Numbered from the stretch's first letter, positions 1 through 10,039 are shown. The stretch is 64,000 bases of DNA from Bradyrhizobium iriomotense (GCF_018129405.1 NZ_JAFCLP010000008.1:186001-250000); one strand, 5' to 3'. Notes: generated by a model not told the origin, from the sequence alone. Made by a program: numbers and translations.

Positions 1-378
1 GAGGCCCAGGCTAGGCGCCAAAAAATGGGCAACTGGGCTGACCCATCGGCCATAAAAAACGCGGAAAGTCCGGACGATATTTTGGCGGGGATCGGGCGCT
101 TTATGGTGGTCGAGGGCAAAGTCCTGTCGGTCCGGCAAGCTGGGGCAATGACCTACCTCAACTTCGGACGGAACTGGACACGCGGCTTTGCCGTGATTAT
201 TTCAAAGCGCACGCTACCGGCATTCGAAAGCGCCGGCATCGCCCTTAAGTCCTTGGAGAATCGGCGTATTCGGGTCCGAGGCTGGGTTGAGGGGAGTACG
301 GGGCCGCGTATCGATGTGCGTCTCTTGGGACAGGTTGAATTGCTGGGTGCAAATGAGCCTACTGGGGTAAGGCCTTAA
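1..378 (+). CDS. Thermonuclease-family protein, C-terminal part (5' end outside window)
   Basis: The reading frame is open from base 1, and the first methionine in it (base 25) is not a credible start, so this is the end of a longer gene. About 125 residues are visible. The ADPSAIKNAESPDDILAGIG segment followed by a small beta-rich domain (FMVVEGKVLSVRQAG ... RIRVRGWVE ... GPRIDVRLLGQVELLG) resembles the C-terminal domain of rhizobial proteins annotated as thermonuclease family, an OB-like module after the nuclease fold. The nuclease domain itself is not in view, so activity cannot be judged. The next gene starts 23 bp downstream on the same strand. Confidence 0.6.
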   Translation, partial: EAQARRQKMGNWADPSAIKNAESPDDILAGIGRFMVVEGKVLSVRQAGAMTYLNFGRNWTRGFAVIISKRTLPAFESAGIALKSLENRRIRVRGWVEGSTGPRIDVRLLGQVELLGANEPTGVRP

Positions 379-401
379 CGGCCGGGCACGGGTTAAGCGA
401 C

Positions 402-1901
402 GTGAATGGGGTGCTAGAACGGCACGGACTGGGTGATTGCCGCCGCCTGCGGGCTGCGCCGGCTGCGCTTTGCCTTGCGCTCGGCGGGTTTCTCGCCGGC
501 TGCGGCGACATGAACCGGTTCCAGACCGCCGCCGCCCCGCCGACGGTCGCGATGCCCAAGCCGAAGCCGGCCGTCGCGCAGACACCCGCCACCGAGAAGG
601 AGCACGAGCGCATCCTGGCGAGCTATGGCGGCGCCTATGACGACCCCCGGCTCGAATCCCTTGTCAGCAAGACCGTCGACCGGCTGGTCGCCGCGTCCGA
701 CCGTCCCGACCAGGGCTACAAGGTCACCATTCTCAATTCCGGCGCGGTGAACGCCTTCGCGCTGCCGAACGGCCAGCTCTATGTCACACGCGGCCTGCTT
801 GCACTCGCCAGCGACACCTCGGAATTGTCCTCCGTGCTCAGCCACGAGATGGCACATGTGCTCTCCAAGCACGCCGCGATGCGCGAGGACCAGGCGCGCC
901 AGGCCGCCATCGTCACCCGTGTCGTCACCGACATGAGCAACGACCCTGATCTTACCGCGCTCGCGCTCGCCAAGACCAAGCTCACCATGGCGAGCTTCTC
1001 GCGCAACCAGGAGTTCGAGGCCGACGGCATCGGCGTCGGCATCTCTGCGAAAGCACATTTCGACCCTTATGGAGCCGCGCGCTTCCTGTCGGCGATGGAG
1101 CGCAATGCCGAGCTGAAGGCCGGCAAGAGCTCGCTCGATCCGCGCGCGCAGGATTTCACCTCGTCGCATCCGGCAACGCCGGAGCGCGTGCAGAATGCGC
1201 AGAACATCGCACGGCAATACGCCGCGCCCGAGGGCGCCGAGCGCGACCGCGAGAGCTATCTCGCCGCGATCGACAATCTCGTCTACGGCGAAGACCCCAG
1301 CGAAGGCTTCGTCCGCGGCCGCCGCTTCCTGCATCCGAAGCTCGGCTTCACCTTCCAGGCGCCTGATAATTTCACGCTCGACAACACCGCGCAGGCCGTG
1401 ATCGGCGTGCGCGACGGCGGTTCGCAGGCGATGCGCTTCGACGTCGTGCGCGTGCCGGCCGAGCAGTCGCTCGGCGACTACCTGAATTCGGGCTGGATGG
1501 AAGGCGTCGAGAAGGCCTCGACCGAGGATCTCACCATCAACGGCTTCCCGGCCGCGTCCGCCACCGCCAAGGGCGACCAGTGGCAGTTCAAGGTCTATGC
1601 GCTGCGCTTCGGCAGCGACGTCTACCGCTTCATCTTCGCGACACGGCAGAAGTCGACCGAGAGCGAGCGCAACGCACGGGAGACCGTCAACTCATTCCGC
1701 CGCCTGACGCTCGACGAGATCCAGGCCGCGCGCCCGCTGCGCATCAAGGTCATCACCGTGCAGCCCGGCGACACCGTGGAATCGCTCTCCCACCGCATGT
1801 CCGGCGTCGATCACCCCGCCGAACGCTTCCGCGTGCTCAACGGCCTCGACCGCACCGCGCAGGTGAAGGTGCGGGATCGCGTGAAGATCGTGGCGGATTG
1901 A
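402..1901 (+). CDS. M48-family metalloprotease, lipoprotein with C-terminal LysM-like segment
   Basis: A 499-aa zinc peptidase predicted to be membrane-anchored and to act in the periplasm, in the M48 (BepA/LoiP-like) group linked to outer-membrane quality control. The signal region ends in a lipobox, LAGC, at residues 31-34. The zinc site HEMAH is at 148-152 and the downstream ExEAD motif at about 204-208. Residues 451-499 (ITVQPGDTVESLSHRM) look like a LysM-type module that could hold the enzyme near peptidoglycan. The start is GTG at 402 with no clear Shine-Dalgarno; GTG 411 in the same frame is an alternative. The substrate cannot be told from sequence. Confidence 0.85.
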   Translation: MNGVLERHGLGDCRRLRAAPAALCLALGGFLAGCGDMNRFQTAAAPPTVAMPKPKPAVAQTPATEKEHERILASYGGAYDDPRLESLVSKTVDRLVAASDRPDQGYKVTILNSGAVNAFALPNGQLYVTRGLLALASDTSELSSVLSHEMAHVLSKHAAMREDQARQAAIVTRVVTDMSNDPDLTALALAKTKLTMASFSRNQEFEADGIGVGISAKAHFDPYGAARFLSAMERNAELKAGKSSLDPRAQDFTSSHPATPERVQNAQNIARQYAAPEGAERDRESYLAAIDNLVYGEDPSEGFVRGRRFLHPKLGFTFQAPDNFTLDNTAQAVIGVRDGGSQAMRFDVVRVPAEQSLGDYLNSGWMEGVEKASTEDLTINGFPAASATAKGDQWQFKVYALRFGSDVYRFIFATRQKSTESERNARETVNSFRRLTLDEIQAARPLRIKVITVQPGDTVESLSHRMSGVDHPAERFRVLNGLDRTAQVKVRDRVKIVAD

Positions 1902-1928
1902 GGCTGCGCTCGCTCCGCGAATTCCGCC

Positions 1929-2077
1929 GTCGTCCCGGCGAAGGCCAGGCGAAGGCCGGGACCCAGCCACAGGGTAAGATTTGGCGAAGACTCGGAGTTG
2001 TCAGCCCGCCTCATAACCCCGCCCTGGGGTTATGGGTCCCGGCCCCCGTGCGCAATTGCGCACTAGGCCGGGACGAC
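1929..2077. repeat. Dispersed inverted-pair repeat, copy 1 of 14
   Basis: Begins GTCGTCCCGG and ends CCGGGACGAC, with inner CCGGGACCCA / TGGGTCCCGG arms. The right arm carries the 16-nt palindrome GTGCGCAATTGCGCAC at its tip. It lies between the convergent M48 and MFS genes and can fold into two hairpins, so it may also end transcription from both sides. See the finding on this family. Confidence 0.85.
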
Positions 2078-2108
2078 ATCTGTTTATGCCGCGCCGGCTC
2101 GATCCTAA

Positions 2109-3437
2109 CTAGCCGCCCGCGTCCATGTCGCCCGCCTCGCGCTGGCCGCTGAGCCAGAGCGCGAGCAGGGTCCAGAACGCGCCGGACAGCAGATACGCAC
2201 CCGAGGCGATGACGCCGAGATTGGTGGCGAGCAGCAGCGCAACCAGCGGGGCGAAGCCGGCACCGAACAGCCAGGCCATGTCGGAGGTCAGCGCCGAGGC
2301 CGTGTAGCGGTACATCTGCTTGAAGTTCGAGGCGATCGCACCCGAGGACTGGCCGAAGGAGAGGCCGAGCAGGATGAAGCCGATCACCATGTAGATGGTC
2401 TCGCCGAACGCGCCGGCGTCGAGCAGCTGCGGCGCGAAACCGCTGTAGATCGCGATCGCGATCGCCGATCCCATCAAGAGCGACTTGCGGCCGACGCGGT
2501 CGGCGATGACGCCGGAGGCAACGATCGCGGCGACGCCGAACACGGCGGCGACGATCTCGATGATCAGGAATCGCACCGGGCTCTCGCGGGTGAACAGGAA
2601 CACCCAGGACAGCGGGAACACCGTGACCATGTGGAACAGCGCGAAGCTCGCCAGCGGCGCGAACGCGCCGAGCATGATGTTGTGACCTTCGCGCGCGACG
2701 GTGTCGGAGATGCGCGAGGGCTGCAATTCGCGGGTCTCGAACAGCGAAGCATATTCCTCGGTCGTCACCATGCGCAGGCGCGCGAACAGCGCCACGACGT
2801 TGATGGCAAACGCAACGAAGAACGGATAGCGCCAGCCCCAGTCGAAGAAGTCGTCGGCCGAGAGGTTGCCGGCGAAATAGGCGAACAGCGCGCTCGCCAC
2901 GATCAGCCCGAGCGGAGCACCTAACTGCGGCACCATCGCGTACCAGCCGCGCTGCGAGGCCGGCGCATTCAGCGCCAGCAGCGAAGCCATACCATCCCAG
3001 GCACCGCCCCAGGCCAGACCCTGCGCGATGCGCGCCAGCGCCAGCAGCCAGATCGCGGCAACGCCGATCTCGTGATAGCCGGGCAGGAAGGCGAGCGCGA
3101 CGGTGGCGGTGCCGAGCAGGAACAGCGCCGAGACCAGCTTGGCCGTCTTGCCGTACTCCCGGTCGACCGTCATGAAAATGACGGTGCCGATCGGACGGGC
3201 CAAAAACGCCAGCGCGAAGATCATGAAGGAATAGAGGGTGCCGGTCAGTTCGCTCGTGAACGGGAACACCAGGCGCGGGAACACGATCACCGAGGCGATC
3301 GCGAAGACGAAGAAGTCGAAGAATTCCGAGGTGCGCCCGATGATGACGCCGATGGCGATCTCGCCGGGACTGGCCTGGTCGTGGCCGTGCTCGCCCGAGT
3401 GGAGGTCTGCCATTGCGGGGGTCTGTGCCGTCGCCAT
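2109..3437 (-). CDS. MFS transporter, metabolite:H+ symporter type
   Basis: A 442-aa inner-membrane protein with about twelve hydrophobic segments. The opening GVIIGRTSEFFDFFVFAIASVIVFP matches the first helix of metabolite:H+ symporter-type MFS proteins (where EFFD/EWYD is common), and DRVGRKSLLMG is an MFS loop motif. The substrate is unknown; relatives carry organic acids, betaines or sugars. ATG start at 3437 with AAGGG about 7 bp upstream. It is divergent from cyoA and shares a 182-bp gap that holds a perfect 23-bp inverted repeat (3531-3553), so it may share a regulator with the oxidase operon. Confidence 0.85.
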   Translation of the reverse strand: MATAQTPAMADLHSGEHGHDQASPGEIAIGVIIGRTSEFFDFFVFAIASVIVFPRLVFPFTSELTGTLYSFMIFALAFLARPIGTVIFMTVDREYGKTAKLVSALFLLGTATVALAFLPGYHEIGVAAIWLLALARIAQGLAWGGAWDGMASLLALNAPASQRGWYAMVPQLGAPLGLIVASALFAYFAGNLSADDFFDWGWRYPFFVAFAINVVALFARLRMVTTEEYASLFETRELQPSRISDTVAREGHNIMLGAFAPLASFALFHMVTVFPLSWVFLFTRESPVRFLIIEIVAAVFGVAAIVASGVIADRVGRKSLLMGSAIAIAIYSGFAPQLLDAGAFGETIYMVIGFILLGLSFGQSSGAIASNFKQMYRYTASALTSDMAWLFGAGFAPLVALLLATNLGVIASGAYLLSGAFWTLLALWLSGQREAGDMDAGG

Positions 3438-3530
3438 TCGTGCGCCCTTAACGTCCTGAAAACCAAAGCCGACCGCCCCGGCGAGAAGCCAGGCAATCGG
3501 GCCCTGTCTGGCCCAACATTCCGCACTGCA

Positions 3531-3553
3531 ACATTGGACAAATTGTCCAATGT
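3531..3553. promoter_or_regulatory. Perfect 23-bp inverted repeat, candidate operator upstream of cyoA
   Basis: Arms of 11 bp, ACATTGGACAA and its exact inverse, are separated by a single A. It lies about 67 bp upstream of cyoA and about 94 bp from the MFS start. It is not followed by a T-run, so it reads as a dimeric repressor or activator site rather than a terminator. The cognate protein is not obvious in the window. Confidence 0.6.
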
Positions 3554-3619
3554 CCGGATTGCTGCGTCGCAGCTACCCGTTGGCCCCGCAAAGGAAACTC
3601 ATTCTCAAAGGCTCGGCCC

Positions 3620-4780
3620 GTGTCTCGTCTCAAGATCCTGGCGCTACTACCCCTGGCAGTTGCGCTCAGCGGCTGCAACTACGTCGTGCTGGCGCCAGCC
3701 GGCGACATCGCTGCCCAGCAGCGCGACCTCGTCATCATCTCCACCGTCCTGATGCTCCTGATCGTCATCCCCGTGATGGCGCTGACGGTGCTGTTCGCCT
3801 GGCGCTACCGCCAGTCCAACACCTCGGCCCGCTACGAGCCGGAATGGGATCACTCGACCAAGCTCGAGCTGGTGATCTGGTCGGCCCCGCTGCTGATCAT
3901 CGTTTGCCTAGGCGCGCTGACCTGGATGGGCACGCATCTGCTCGACCCCTATCGCACCCTCGGCCGCATCAAGGCGGAGCAGGCCGTGGACCAGTCCAAG
4001 GCCCCGCTCGAGGTCGACGTCGTCGCGCTCGACTGGAAGTGGCTCTTCATCTATCCGGACTACGGCATCGCCACCGTCAACGATCTGGCCGCTCCGGTCG
4101 ATCGTCCGATCAATTTCCGCATCACTGCCTCCTCGGTGATGAACTCGTTCTACATCCCCGCGCTTGCCGGCCAGATCTATGCGATGCCGGGCATGGAGAC
4201 CAAGCTCCATGCCGTCGTGAACCACGCCGGCACCTACAAGGGCTTCTCGGCCAACTACAGCGGCGCCGGATTCTCCGGCATGCGCTTCAACTTCCAGGGC
4301 CTCGACGACAAGGGCTTTGACGCCTGGGTCGCGCAGGCCAAATCCGCCGGTGGCTCGCTCGGCCGCGCCGAATATCTCCAGCTCGAGAAGCCCAGCGAGA
4401 ACGAGCCGGTGCGCCGCTACGGCACGGTCGATTCCGATCTCTACCGCCTGATCCTCAACATGTGCGTCGAGACCGGCAAGATGTGCCAGAGCGAGATGAT
4501 GGCGATCGACGCCAAGGGCGGTCGCGGCCATGAGGGCCTGAACAACACCCTGCCGCTCACCTACGACAAGCACGCCCGCCGCGGCACCCCGCTCGGGCCC
4601 GAGCCGACCTTCGTCGCCGGCACCTGCACGCCGGAAGCGCCGCAGGGTCAGACCACCGCGTCGATCAAGGCCCCGACCGACATCGCGCCGCTCCTAGGTG
4701 CCGGCCTGAAGCGGCCGACCTTCGCGCCGCTGAAGTCCTCGTCCTTCTTCCTCGGACAGCGTCCGAAGTCAGACTCCTAA
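3620..4780 (+). CDS. cyoA: Cytochrome bo3 ubiquinol oxidase subunit II
   Basis: A 386-aa subunit of the proton-pumping quinol oxidase that passes electrons from ubiquinol to O2 at the cytoplasmic membrane. A lipoprotein-type signal ends at ALSGC (Cys19). Two membrane helices follow (about 38-60 and 86-105), then a cupredoxin-fold periplasmic domain with [21 protein letters not shown] and [19 protein letters not shown]. As in quinol oxidases, the Cu(A) ligands of cytochrome c oxidases are absent. The tail is longer than in E. coli CyoA and rich in Pro/Ala. First gene of cyoABCD; cyoB follows after 11 bp. Confidence 0.95.
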   Translation: MSRLKILALLPLAVALSGCNYVVLAPAGDIAAQQRDLVIISTVLMLLIVIPVMALTVLFAWRYRQSNTSARYEPEWDHSTKLELVIWSAPLLIIVCLGALTWMGTHLLDPYRTLGRIKAEQAVDQSKAPLEVDVVALDWKWLFIYPDYGIATVNDLAAPVDRPINFRITASSVMNSFYIPALAGQIYAMPGMETKLHAVVNHAGTYKGFSANYSGAGFSGMRFNFQGLDDKGFDAWVAQAKSAGGSLGRAEYLQLEKPSENEPVRRYGTVDSDLYRLILNMCVETGKMCQSEMMAIDAKGGRGHEGLNNTLPLTYDKHARRGTPLGPEPTFVAGTCTPEAPQGQTTASIKAPTDIAPLLGAGLKRPTFAPLKSSSFFLGQRPKSDS

Positions 4781-4791
4781 AGAGAGCTCGC

Positions 4792-6789
4792 ATGTCTCCT
4801 GATCTTCTCAAGCTCATCTTCGGCCGGCTCGGCCTCGAATCGTTGCCGCTGCACGAGCCGATCGTCGTCGGCACCTTCGTGGTGGTCGCGCTCGGCGGCG
4901 CCGCGCTGCTCGGCGGCCTCACCTACTTCCGCCTCTGGGGCTACCTGTGGCGCGAATGGTTCACCACCGTGGACCACAAGCGCATCGGCATCATGTACAT
5001 GATCCTCGGCATCGTGATGCTGCTGCGCGGCTTTGCCGACGCGCTGATGATGCGCGGCCAGCAGATGCTCGCCTTTGGCGGCTCCGAAGGCTATCTCAAC
5101 GCCCATCACTACGACCAGGTCTTCACCGCCCACGGCGTGATCATGATCTTCTTCGTGGCGATGCCGCTGGTCACCGGCTTGATGAACTACGTCGTGCCGC
5201 TGCAGATCGGCGCGCGCGACGTGTCGTTCCCGTTCCTGAACAATTTCAGCTTCTGGATGACGGTCGGCGGCGCGGTGCTGGTGATGGCCTCGCTGTTCAT
5301 CGGCGAATTCGCCCGCACCGGCTGGCTGGCTTATCCGCCGCTGTCGAACATCGGCTACAGTCCTGACGTCGGCGTCGACTATTACATCTGGGCGCTGCAG
5401 GTCGCCGGCGTCGGGACGACCTTGTCCGGCATCAACCTGATCTGCACCATCGTCAAGTTGCGCTGCCCCGGCATGACCATGATGAAGATGCCGGTGTTCA
5501 CCTGGACCTCGCTCTGCACCAACATCCTGATCGTTGCCTCGTTCCCCGTTCTGACCGTCGTGCTCGCGCTGCTCTCGCTCGACCGCTACGTCGGCACCAA
5601 CTTCTTCACGAACGATTTCGGCGGCAGCCCGATGATGTACGTGAACCTGATCTGGATCTGGGGCCACCCCGAGGTCTACATCCTGGTTCTCCCGGCCTTC
5701 GGCATCTTCTCGGAAGTCACCTCGACCTTCTCCGGCAAGCGGCTGTTCGGCTACACCTCGATGGTCTACGCCACGGTGGTCATCACCATCCTGTCGTACC
5801 TGGTGTGGCTGCACCACTTCTTCACGATGGGTTCGGGCGCCAGCGTCAACTCGTTCTTCGGCATCACTACGATGATCATCTCGATCCCGACGGGCGCGAA
5901 GATGTTCAACTGGCTGTTCACGATGTATCGCGGCCGCATCCGCTACGAGCTGCCGATGATGTGGACGATCGCCTTCATGTTGACCTTCGTGGTCGGCGGC
6001 ATGACCGGCGTGCTGCTCGCGGTGCCGCCGGCCGACTTCGTGCTGCACAACAGCCTGTTCCTGATCGCGCATTTCCACAACGTGATCATCGGCGGCGTGG
6101 TATTCGGCGCCTTCGCCGGTATCAATTACTGGTTCCCGAAGGCGTTCGGCTTCAAGCTCGATGTGTTCTGGGGCAAGCTGTCGTTCTGGTTCTGGGTCGT
6201 CGGCTTCTACCTCGCCTTCATGCCGCTCTATGTGCTCGGCCTGATGGGCGTGACCCGCCGCCTGCGCGTGTTCGACGATCCGTCCCTGCAGATCTGGTTC
6301 GTCATCGCCGCGATCGGTGCCTTCCTCGTCTTCCTCGGCATCCTCTCGATGCTGATGCAATTCGCAGTGAGCCTCCTCAAGCGCGAGCAGCTCAAGGACG
6401 TCACCGGCGATCCCTGGGACGCGCGCACGCTGGAATGGGCGACCTCCTCGCCGCCGCCGGACTACAACTTCGCCTTCACCCCCGTCGTTCACGACAACGA
6501 CGCGTGGTGGGACATGAAGAAGCGCGGCTACCAGCGTCCGCTCACCGGGTTCAAGCCGATCCACATGCCCAGCAGCACCGGCACCGGCGTCATCCTCGCC
6601 GGTCTCGCCACCGCGATGGGATTCGGCCTGATCTGGTACATCTGGTGGCTGGCGGCTGCGAGCTTCCTCGCGATGCTCGTCGTCGGTATCGGACACACCT
6701 TCAACTATCACCGCGACTTCGACATTCCGGCTGAAGACGTCATCCGGACCGAGGACGCGCGCACCAAACTGCTCGCCGGAGCCAAGTAA
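4792..6789 (+). CDS. cyoB: Cytochrome bo3 ubiquinol oxidase subunit I
   Basis: The 665-aa catalytic subunit carrying heme b and the heme o3-Cu(B) site where O2 is reduced. Visible family motifs are [14 protein letters not shown] near residue 55, the heme-ligand region [30 protein letters not shown] (cross-linked His-Tyr pair) and LHHFFTMG (Cu(B) His pair). Length and order of helices fit CyoB (about 660 aa, 15 helices). The ATG follows GAGAGCTCGC and is 11 bp after cyoA; its stop directly abuts the cyoC ATG, showing tight operon packing. Confidence 0.97.
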   Translation: MSPDLLKLIFGRLGLESLPLHEPIVVGTFVVVALGGAALLGGLTYFRLWGYLWREWFTTVDHKRIGIMYMILGIVMLLRGFADALMMRGQQMLAFGGSEGYLNAHHYDQVFTAHGVIMIFFVAMPLVTGLMNYVVPLQIGARDVSFPFLNNFSFWMTVGGAVLVMASLFIGEFARTGWLAYPPLSNIGYSPDVGVDYYIWALQVAGVGTTLSGINLICTIVKLRCPGMTMMKMPVFTWTSLCTNILIVASFPVLTVVLALLSLDRYVGTNFFTNDFGGSPMMYVNLIWIWGHPEVYILVLPAFGIFSEVTSTFSGKRLFGYTSMVYATVVITILSYLVWLHHFFTMGSGASVNSFFGITTMIISIPTGAKMFNWLFTMYRGRIRYELPMMWTIAFMLTFVVGGMTGVLLAVPPADFVLHNSLFLIAHFHNVIIGGVVFGAFAGINYWFPKAFGFKLDVFWGKLSFWFWVVGFYLAFMPLYVLGLMGVTRRLRVFDDPSLQIWFVIAAIGAFLVFLGILSMLMQFAVSLLKREQLKDVTGDPWDARTLEWATSSPPPDYNFAFTPVVHDNDAWWDMKKRGYQRPLTGFKPIHMPSSTGTGVILAGLATAMGFGLIWYIWWLAAASFLAMLVVGIGHTFNYHRDFDIPAEDVIRTEDARTKLLAGAK

Positions 6790-7419
6790 ATGACTGTTGC
6801 TGTCAATCCCACGCAAACCGGCGAGCCGCTGTTCTATCTCGCCGACGAACACCCGCATCCGGAAGGCTACAGCACCTCGCTCGGCTTCTGGATCTATCTG
6901 ATGAGCGATTGTCTCATCTTCGCGATGCTGTTCGCCGCCTTCGGCGTGCTCGGCGCCAACTACGCCGCCGGGCCCGCACCGAAGGACCTGTTCGACCTCG
7001 ACCTGGTCGCGGTGAACACCTCGATGCTGCTGCTGTCGTCGATCACGTACGGTTTTGCGATGCTGGCGATGCAGCAGAACAAGATCGGCCAGACGCAGAT
7101 CTGGCTGGCGATCACCGGTCTGTTCGGCGCTGCCTTCATCGGCATCGAGCTCACTGAGTTCGCCCACATGATCCACGAAGGCGCCACGCCCCAGCGCAGC
7201 GCCTTCCTGTCCGCGTTCTTCACTCTGGTCGGCACTCACGGCCTGCACGTCAGCTGCGGCCTGATCTGGCTGGTGACCCTGATGGTGCAGGTCGGAAAGT
7301 TCGGCCTGATCGAGGCCAACCGCCGCCGCCTGATGTGCCTGTCGATGTTCTGGCACTTCCTCGACGTGGTCTGGATCGGCGTCTTCACCTTCGTCTATCT
7401 CCTGGGAGTTCTGCGATGA
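6790..7419 (+). CDS. cyoC: Cytochrome bo3 ubiquinol oxidase subunit III
   Basis: A 209-aa membrane subunit of the bo3 oxidase with five predicted helices, matching CyoC in length and in SLGFWIYLMSDCLIFAMLFAAFGVL and HGLHVSCGLIWLV. It supports proton delivery and assembly of subunit I. It starts at the base after the cyoB stop and ends by overlapping the cyoD start (ATGA), so its translation is coupled on both sides. Confidence 0.96.
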   Translation: MTVAVNPTQTGEPLFYLADEHPHPEGYSTSLGFWIYLMSDCLIFAMLFAAFGVLGANYAAGPAPKDLFDLDLVAVNTSMLLLSSITYGFAMLAMQQNKIGQTQIWLAITGLFGAAFIGIELTEFAHMIHEGATPQRSAFLSAFFTLVGTHGLHVSCGLIWLVTLMVQVGKFGLIEANRRRLMCLSMFWHFLDVVWIGVFTFVYLLGVLR

Positions 7420-7796
7420 ACACCGATACTCACGCAGCCCACGCGGGCGACCATCACCACGACGACGGCCACGCCCACAGCACGTTCTCGGGCTACATGC
7501 TCGGCTTCGTGCTCTCGGTGGTGCTCACCGCGATCCCGTTCTGGCTGGTCATGAGCGGCGCGCTGCCGAGCAAGCAGATCACCGCGCTGGTCATCATGGC
7601 CTTCGCGGTCGTGCAGATCGTGGTGCACATGGTCTACTTCCTGCACATGAACGCCAAGTCCGAGAATGGCTGGACCATGATGGCGCTGATCTTCACCATC
7701 GTCATGGTGGTGATCGCGCTGTCAGGTTCGCTGTGGGTGATGAGCCACCTCAACAGCAACATGATGCCCATCCACCAGATGAGCGGAATGAAGTGA
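7416..7796 (+). CDS. cyoD: Cytochrome bo3 ubiquinol oxidase subunit IV
   Basis: A 126-aa protein with a His-rich cytosolic start (HAAHAGDHHHDDGHAHS) and three membrane helices, as in CyoD (about 110 aa), which helps assemble Cu(B) in subunit I. The ATG at 7416 overlaps the cyoC stop and is preceded by GGGAG. The frame is open further upstream, but that stretch lies inside cyoC and has no helix pattern. The His-rich N-terminus is longer than in E. coli and may bind metal, which is inference. Confidence 0.93.
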   Translation: MNTDTHAAHAGDHHHDDGHAHSTFSGYMLGFVLSVVLTAIPFWLVMSGALPSKQITALVIMAFAVVQIVVHMVYFLHMNAKSENGWTMMALIFTIVMVVIALSGSLWVMSHLNSNMMPIHQMSGMK

Positions 7797-7809
7797 GCAG
7801 GGCTCTGAC

Positions 7810-8670
7810 GTGAGCAAGACTCGGACTGTGACGAGCAAGGCAACGGACGCGCCCCGCAAGACTGCGCGCCCGTCCTTGTGGCTCACGGTCCTCTCGCTCG
7901 CGGCCTTTGCAATTCTGATCGCCCTCGGCGTCTGGCAAATCGAGCGCCGCACCTGGAAGCTGGCGCTGATCGACCGCGTCGAGCAGCGCGTCCATGCCCC
8001 GGCCCAGCCGATCCCCGCGCCCGCGGCGTGGCCCGCAGTGAACGCGGCAAGCGACGAATACAGGCATGTCAGCGTCACCGGCCGCTTCCTGCATGACCGC
8101 GAGACGCTGGTTCAGGCCGTGACCGAGGAAGGGCCCGGCTATTGGGTGCTGACGCCGCTTCAGCGCGGTGACGGCACGCAGGTCCTTATCAACCGCGGTT
8201 TCGTGCCGACCGAACGGCGCGACGCGTCGACGCGCCAGGCCGGCAATCCCGAGGACCAGGTCGAGATCACCGGCCTGTTGCGCATCACCGAGCCGAAAGG
8301 CGGCTTCCTCCGCAACAACGTGCCCCAGCACAACCGCTGGTACTCGCGCGATGTCGCTGCGATCGCGGCGGCACGCGGCCTCCACGATGTCGCACCCTTT
8401 TTCGTCGATGCCGACGCCGGATCACAAAGCGCCGGCGCGCCCATCGGCGGATTGACCGTGATCCGCTTTCCCAATAACCACCTGATCTATGCGCTGACGT
8501 GGTTTGCCCTGGCTTTCATGCTGGCCGGTAAACTTTTCGTCACATTCGGCGGCGGGCTGTTCCGCCGCAAGAAAGCCCGGAAGGGCTTCGTCCACGAACC
8601 GGCCGGCGGCCCTGATGCCTCCGCCCGCAGGACGGGATCAGATGCTGGAACGATCGTCGAACAGGCCTGA
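7810..8670 (+). CDS. SURF1-family oxidase assembly protein
   Basis: A 286-aa Surf1/Shy1 homologue that aids heme insertion during terminal oxidase assembly. It shows the expected plan: an N-terminal membrane helix (about 22-42, ending GVWQIERRTWK), a periplasmic domain with GRFLHDRETLVQ, GYWVLTPL and VLINRGFVP, and a second helix near 228-247 after NNHLIYALTWFALA. GTG start at 7810, 13 bp after cyoD. Its last 29 bp overlap the sensor kinase gene. Presence in a cyo operon suggests it serves the bo3 enzyme rather than an aa3 oxidase. Confidence 0.92.
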   Translation: MSKTRTVTSKATDAPRKTARPSLWLTVLSLAAFAILIALGVWQIERRTWKLALIDRVEQRVHAPAQPIPAPAAWPAVNAASDEYRHVSVTGRFLHDRETLVQAVTEEGPGYWVLTPLQRGDGTQVLINRGFVPTERRDASTRQAGNPEDQVEITGLLRITEPKGGFLRNNVPQHNRWYSRDVAAIAAARGLHDVAPFFVDADAGSQSAGAPIGGLTVIRFPNNHLIYALTWFALAFMLAGKLFVTFGGGLFRRKKARKGFVHEPAGGPDASARRTGSDAGTIVEQA

Positions 8671-10039
8671 CGACGGAAGAACGTCTTCCCAACCGCTTGG
8701 CGAGCTGGCCGTCACGCTGCAATCGCAGGCGGACGCGCGCAGCGAGCTAATCGGCGCTGCGCCCACCGACGACGAGACCAACCGCAAGAACATGGCGCTG
8801 CTGATCCAGCTGCGCTGGACCGCCGTGGTCGGCCAGATCGTGACCATCGGCGGCGTGCATTTCTGGCTCGGCATTCCCTTGCCGCTGGAGCGGATGGGCG
8901 CGGTGATCGGCGCACTGGTGCTGCTCAACGTCTCGAGCCTGATCTGGGTCCGCCATCGCGCCGCGATCTCCAGCAACGAGCTGCTGGTCGCCTTGATGCT
9001 CGACGTCGCCGCGCTGACCGCGCAGCTTTACCTCAGCGGCGGCGCGACCAATCCCTTCACCTCGCTGTTCCTGCTCCAGGTGACGCTGGCTGCCGTGCTG
9101 CTCGATGCCCGCTCGACCTGGTCGCTGGTGGCGCTGACCTGCGCATGCTTCGTCTGGCTGACGCTGGCCTACCGGCCGCTCGAGCTGCCGCCGAACCCGA
9201 TCAGCGAGACCTACAGCCTCACCGTGACAGGCATGCTGCTCGGCTTCATGCTCAACGCCGTGCTGCTCGTCGTGTTCGTGACCCGCATCAACAGGAACTT
9301 GCGCGAGCGCGACGCGCATCTGGCGGCGCTGCGCCAGCATGCGGCCGAGCAGGATCACATCGTCCGCATGGGCCTCCTGGCCTCCGGCGCCGCCCACGAG
9401 CTCGGCACACCGCTGGCCTCGCTCTCGGTCATCCTCAGCGACTGGCGCCGCATGCCGGACCTTGTCGCCAAGCAGGAGCTCGCCGAGGACCTCGCGGAGA
9501 TGGAGACCTCGCTGCAGCGCTGCAAGTCGATCGTCACAGGCATCCTGGTGTCGGCCGGCGAAGCCCGCGGCGAAGGCTCCTCGCCGACCACGGTGACGGC
9601 TTTCGTCACTGCCCTGGTCGAGGAATGGCGCGACGCGCGTTCGGCCCGCACGCTCTATTTCGTCAACACCTTCGGCGAGGACGTCGCGATCGTCTCCGAC
9701 ATCGCACTGAAGCAGGTGATCTTCAACGTGCTCGACAACGCCTATGAAGTCTCGCGCGAATGGGTCGAGCTGCTGGCCGAACGCGAGGGCGACAATCTCG
9801 TGCTGTCGATCAGCGATCGCGGCCCGGGCTTTGCGCCGGAGATGCTGGCGCAGCTCGGAAAACCCTATCACTCCAGCAAGGGCCGCGCCGGCGGAGGGCT
9901 CGGCCTGTTCCTGGTGGTGAACGTGGTGCGGAAGCTCGGGGGCACCGTGACCGCGGAGAACCACAGGAAGCGCGGCGCCACGGTGCGTCTCACCCTGCCG
10001 CTCGCAACGCTCGCGATCGGAGGCAGCTTTGACGCCTGA
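8642..10039 (+). CDS. RegB/PrrB/ActS-type redox sensor histidine kinase
   Basis: A 465-aa membrane kinase with about six helices before the catalytic core. Two marks of the RegB family are visible: the heptapeptide GGATNPF at 133-139, the quinone-sensing loop in RegB, and the H-box GAAHELGTPLASLS with His252. A cysteine at 294 sits at about the distance of the redox-active Cys in RegB. The ATPase part has NVLDNAYE, DRGPGFAP and GGGLGLFLVVNVV. I chose ATG 8642, which overlaps the SURF1 end; a longer frame upstream lies in SURF1 and lacks domain sense. The response regulator gene overlaps its end. It likely links quinone redox state to oxidase expression. Confidence 0.9.
   Translation: MLERSSNRPDDGRTSSQPLGELAVTLQSQADARSELIGAAPTDDETNRKNMALLIQLRWTAVVGQIVTIGGVHFWLGIPLPLERMGAVIGALVLLNVSSLIWVRHRAAISSNELLVALMLDVAALTAQLYLSGGATNPFTSLFLLQVTLAAVLLDARSTWSLVALTCACFVWLTLAYRPLELPPNPISETYSLTVTGMLLGFMLNAVLLVVFVTRINRNLRERDAHLAALRQHAAEQDHIVRMGLLASGAAHELGTPLASLSVILSDWRRMPDLVAKQELAEDLAEMETSLQRCKSIVTGILVSAGEARGEGSSPTTVTAFVTALVEEWRDARSARTLYFVNTFGEDVAIVSDIALKQVIFNVLDNAYEVSREWVELLAEREGDNLVLSISDRGPGFAPEMLAQLGKPYHSSKGRAGGGLGLFLVVNVVRKLGGTVTAENHRKRGATVRLTLPLATLAIGGSFDA

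Noticed and set aside
4777-7356. An 859-codon open frame on the minus strand across cyoB and cyoC
   Set aside because: It is a codon-bias shadow of GC-rich genes: composition is dominated by His, Arg, Gln, Glu and Asp with no domain, and it lies opposite clear cyo genes.
8504-8641. Longer N-terminus for the sensor kinase
   Set aside because: The extra codons lie inside SURF1, are Ser/Pro/Arg-rich with no helix pattern, and the ATG at 8642 gives a RegB-like length.
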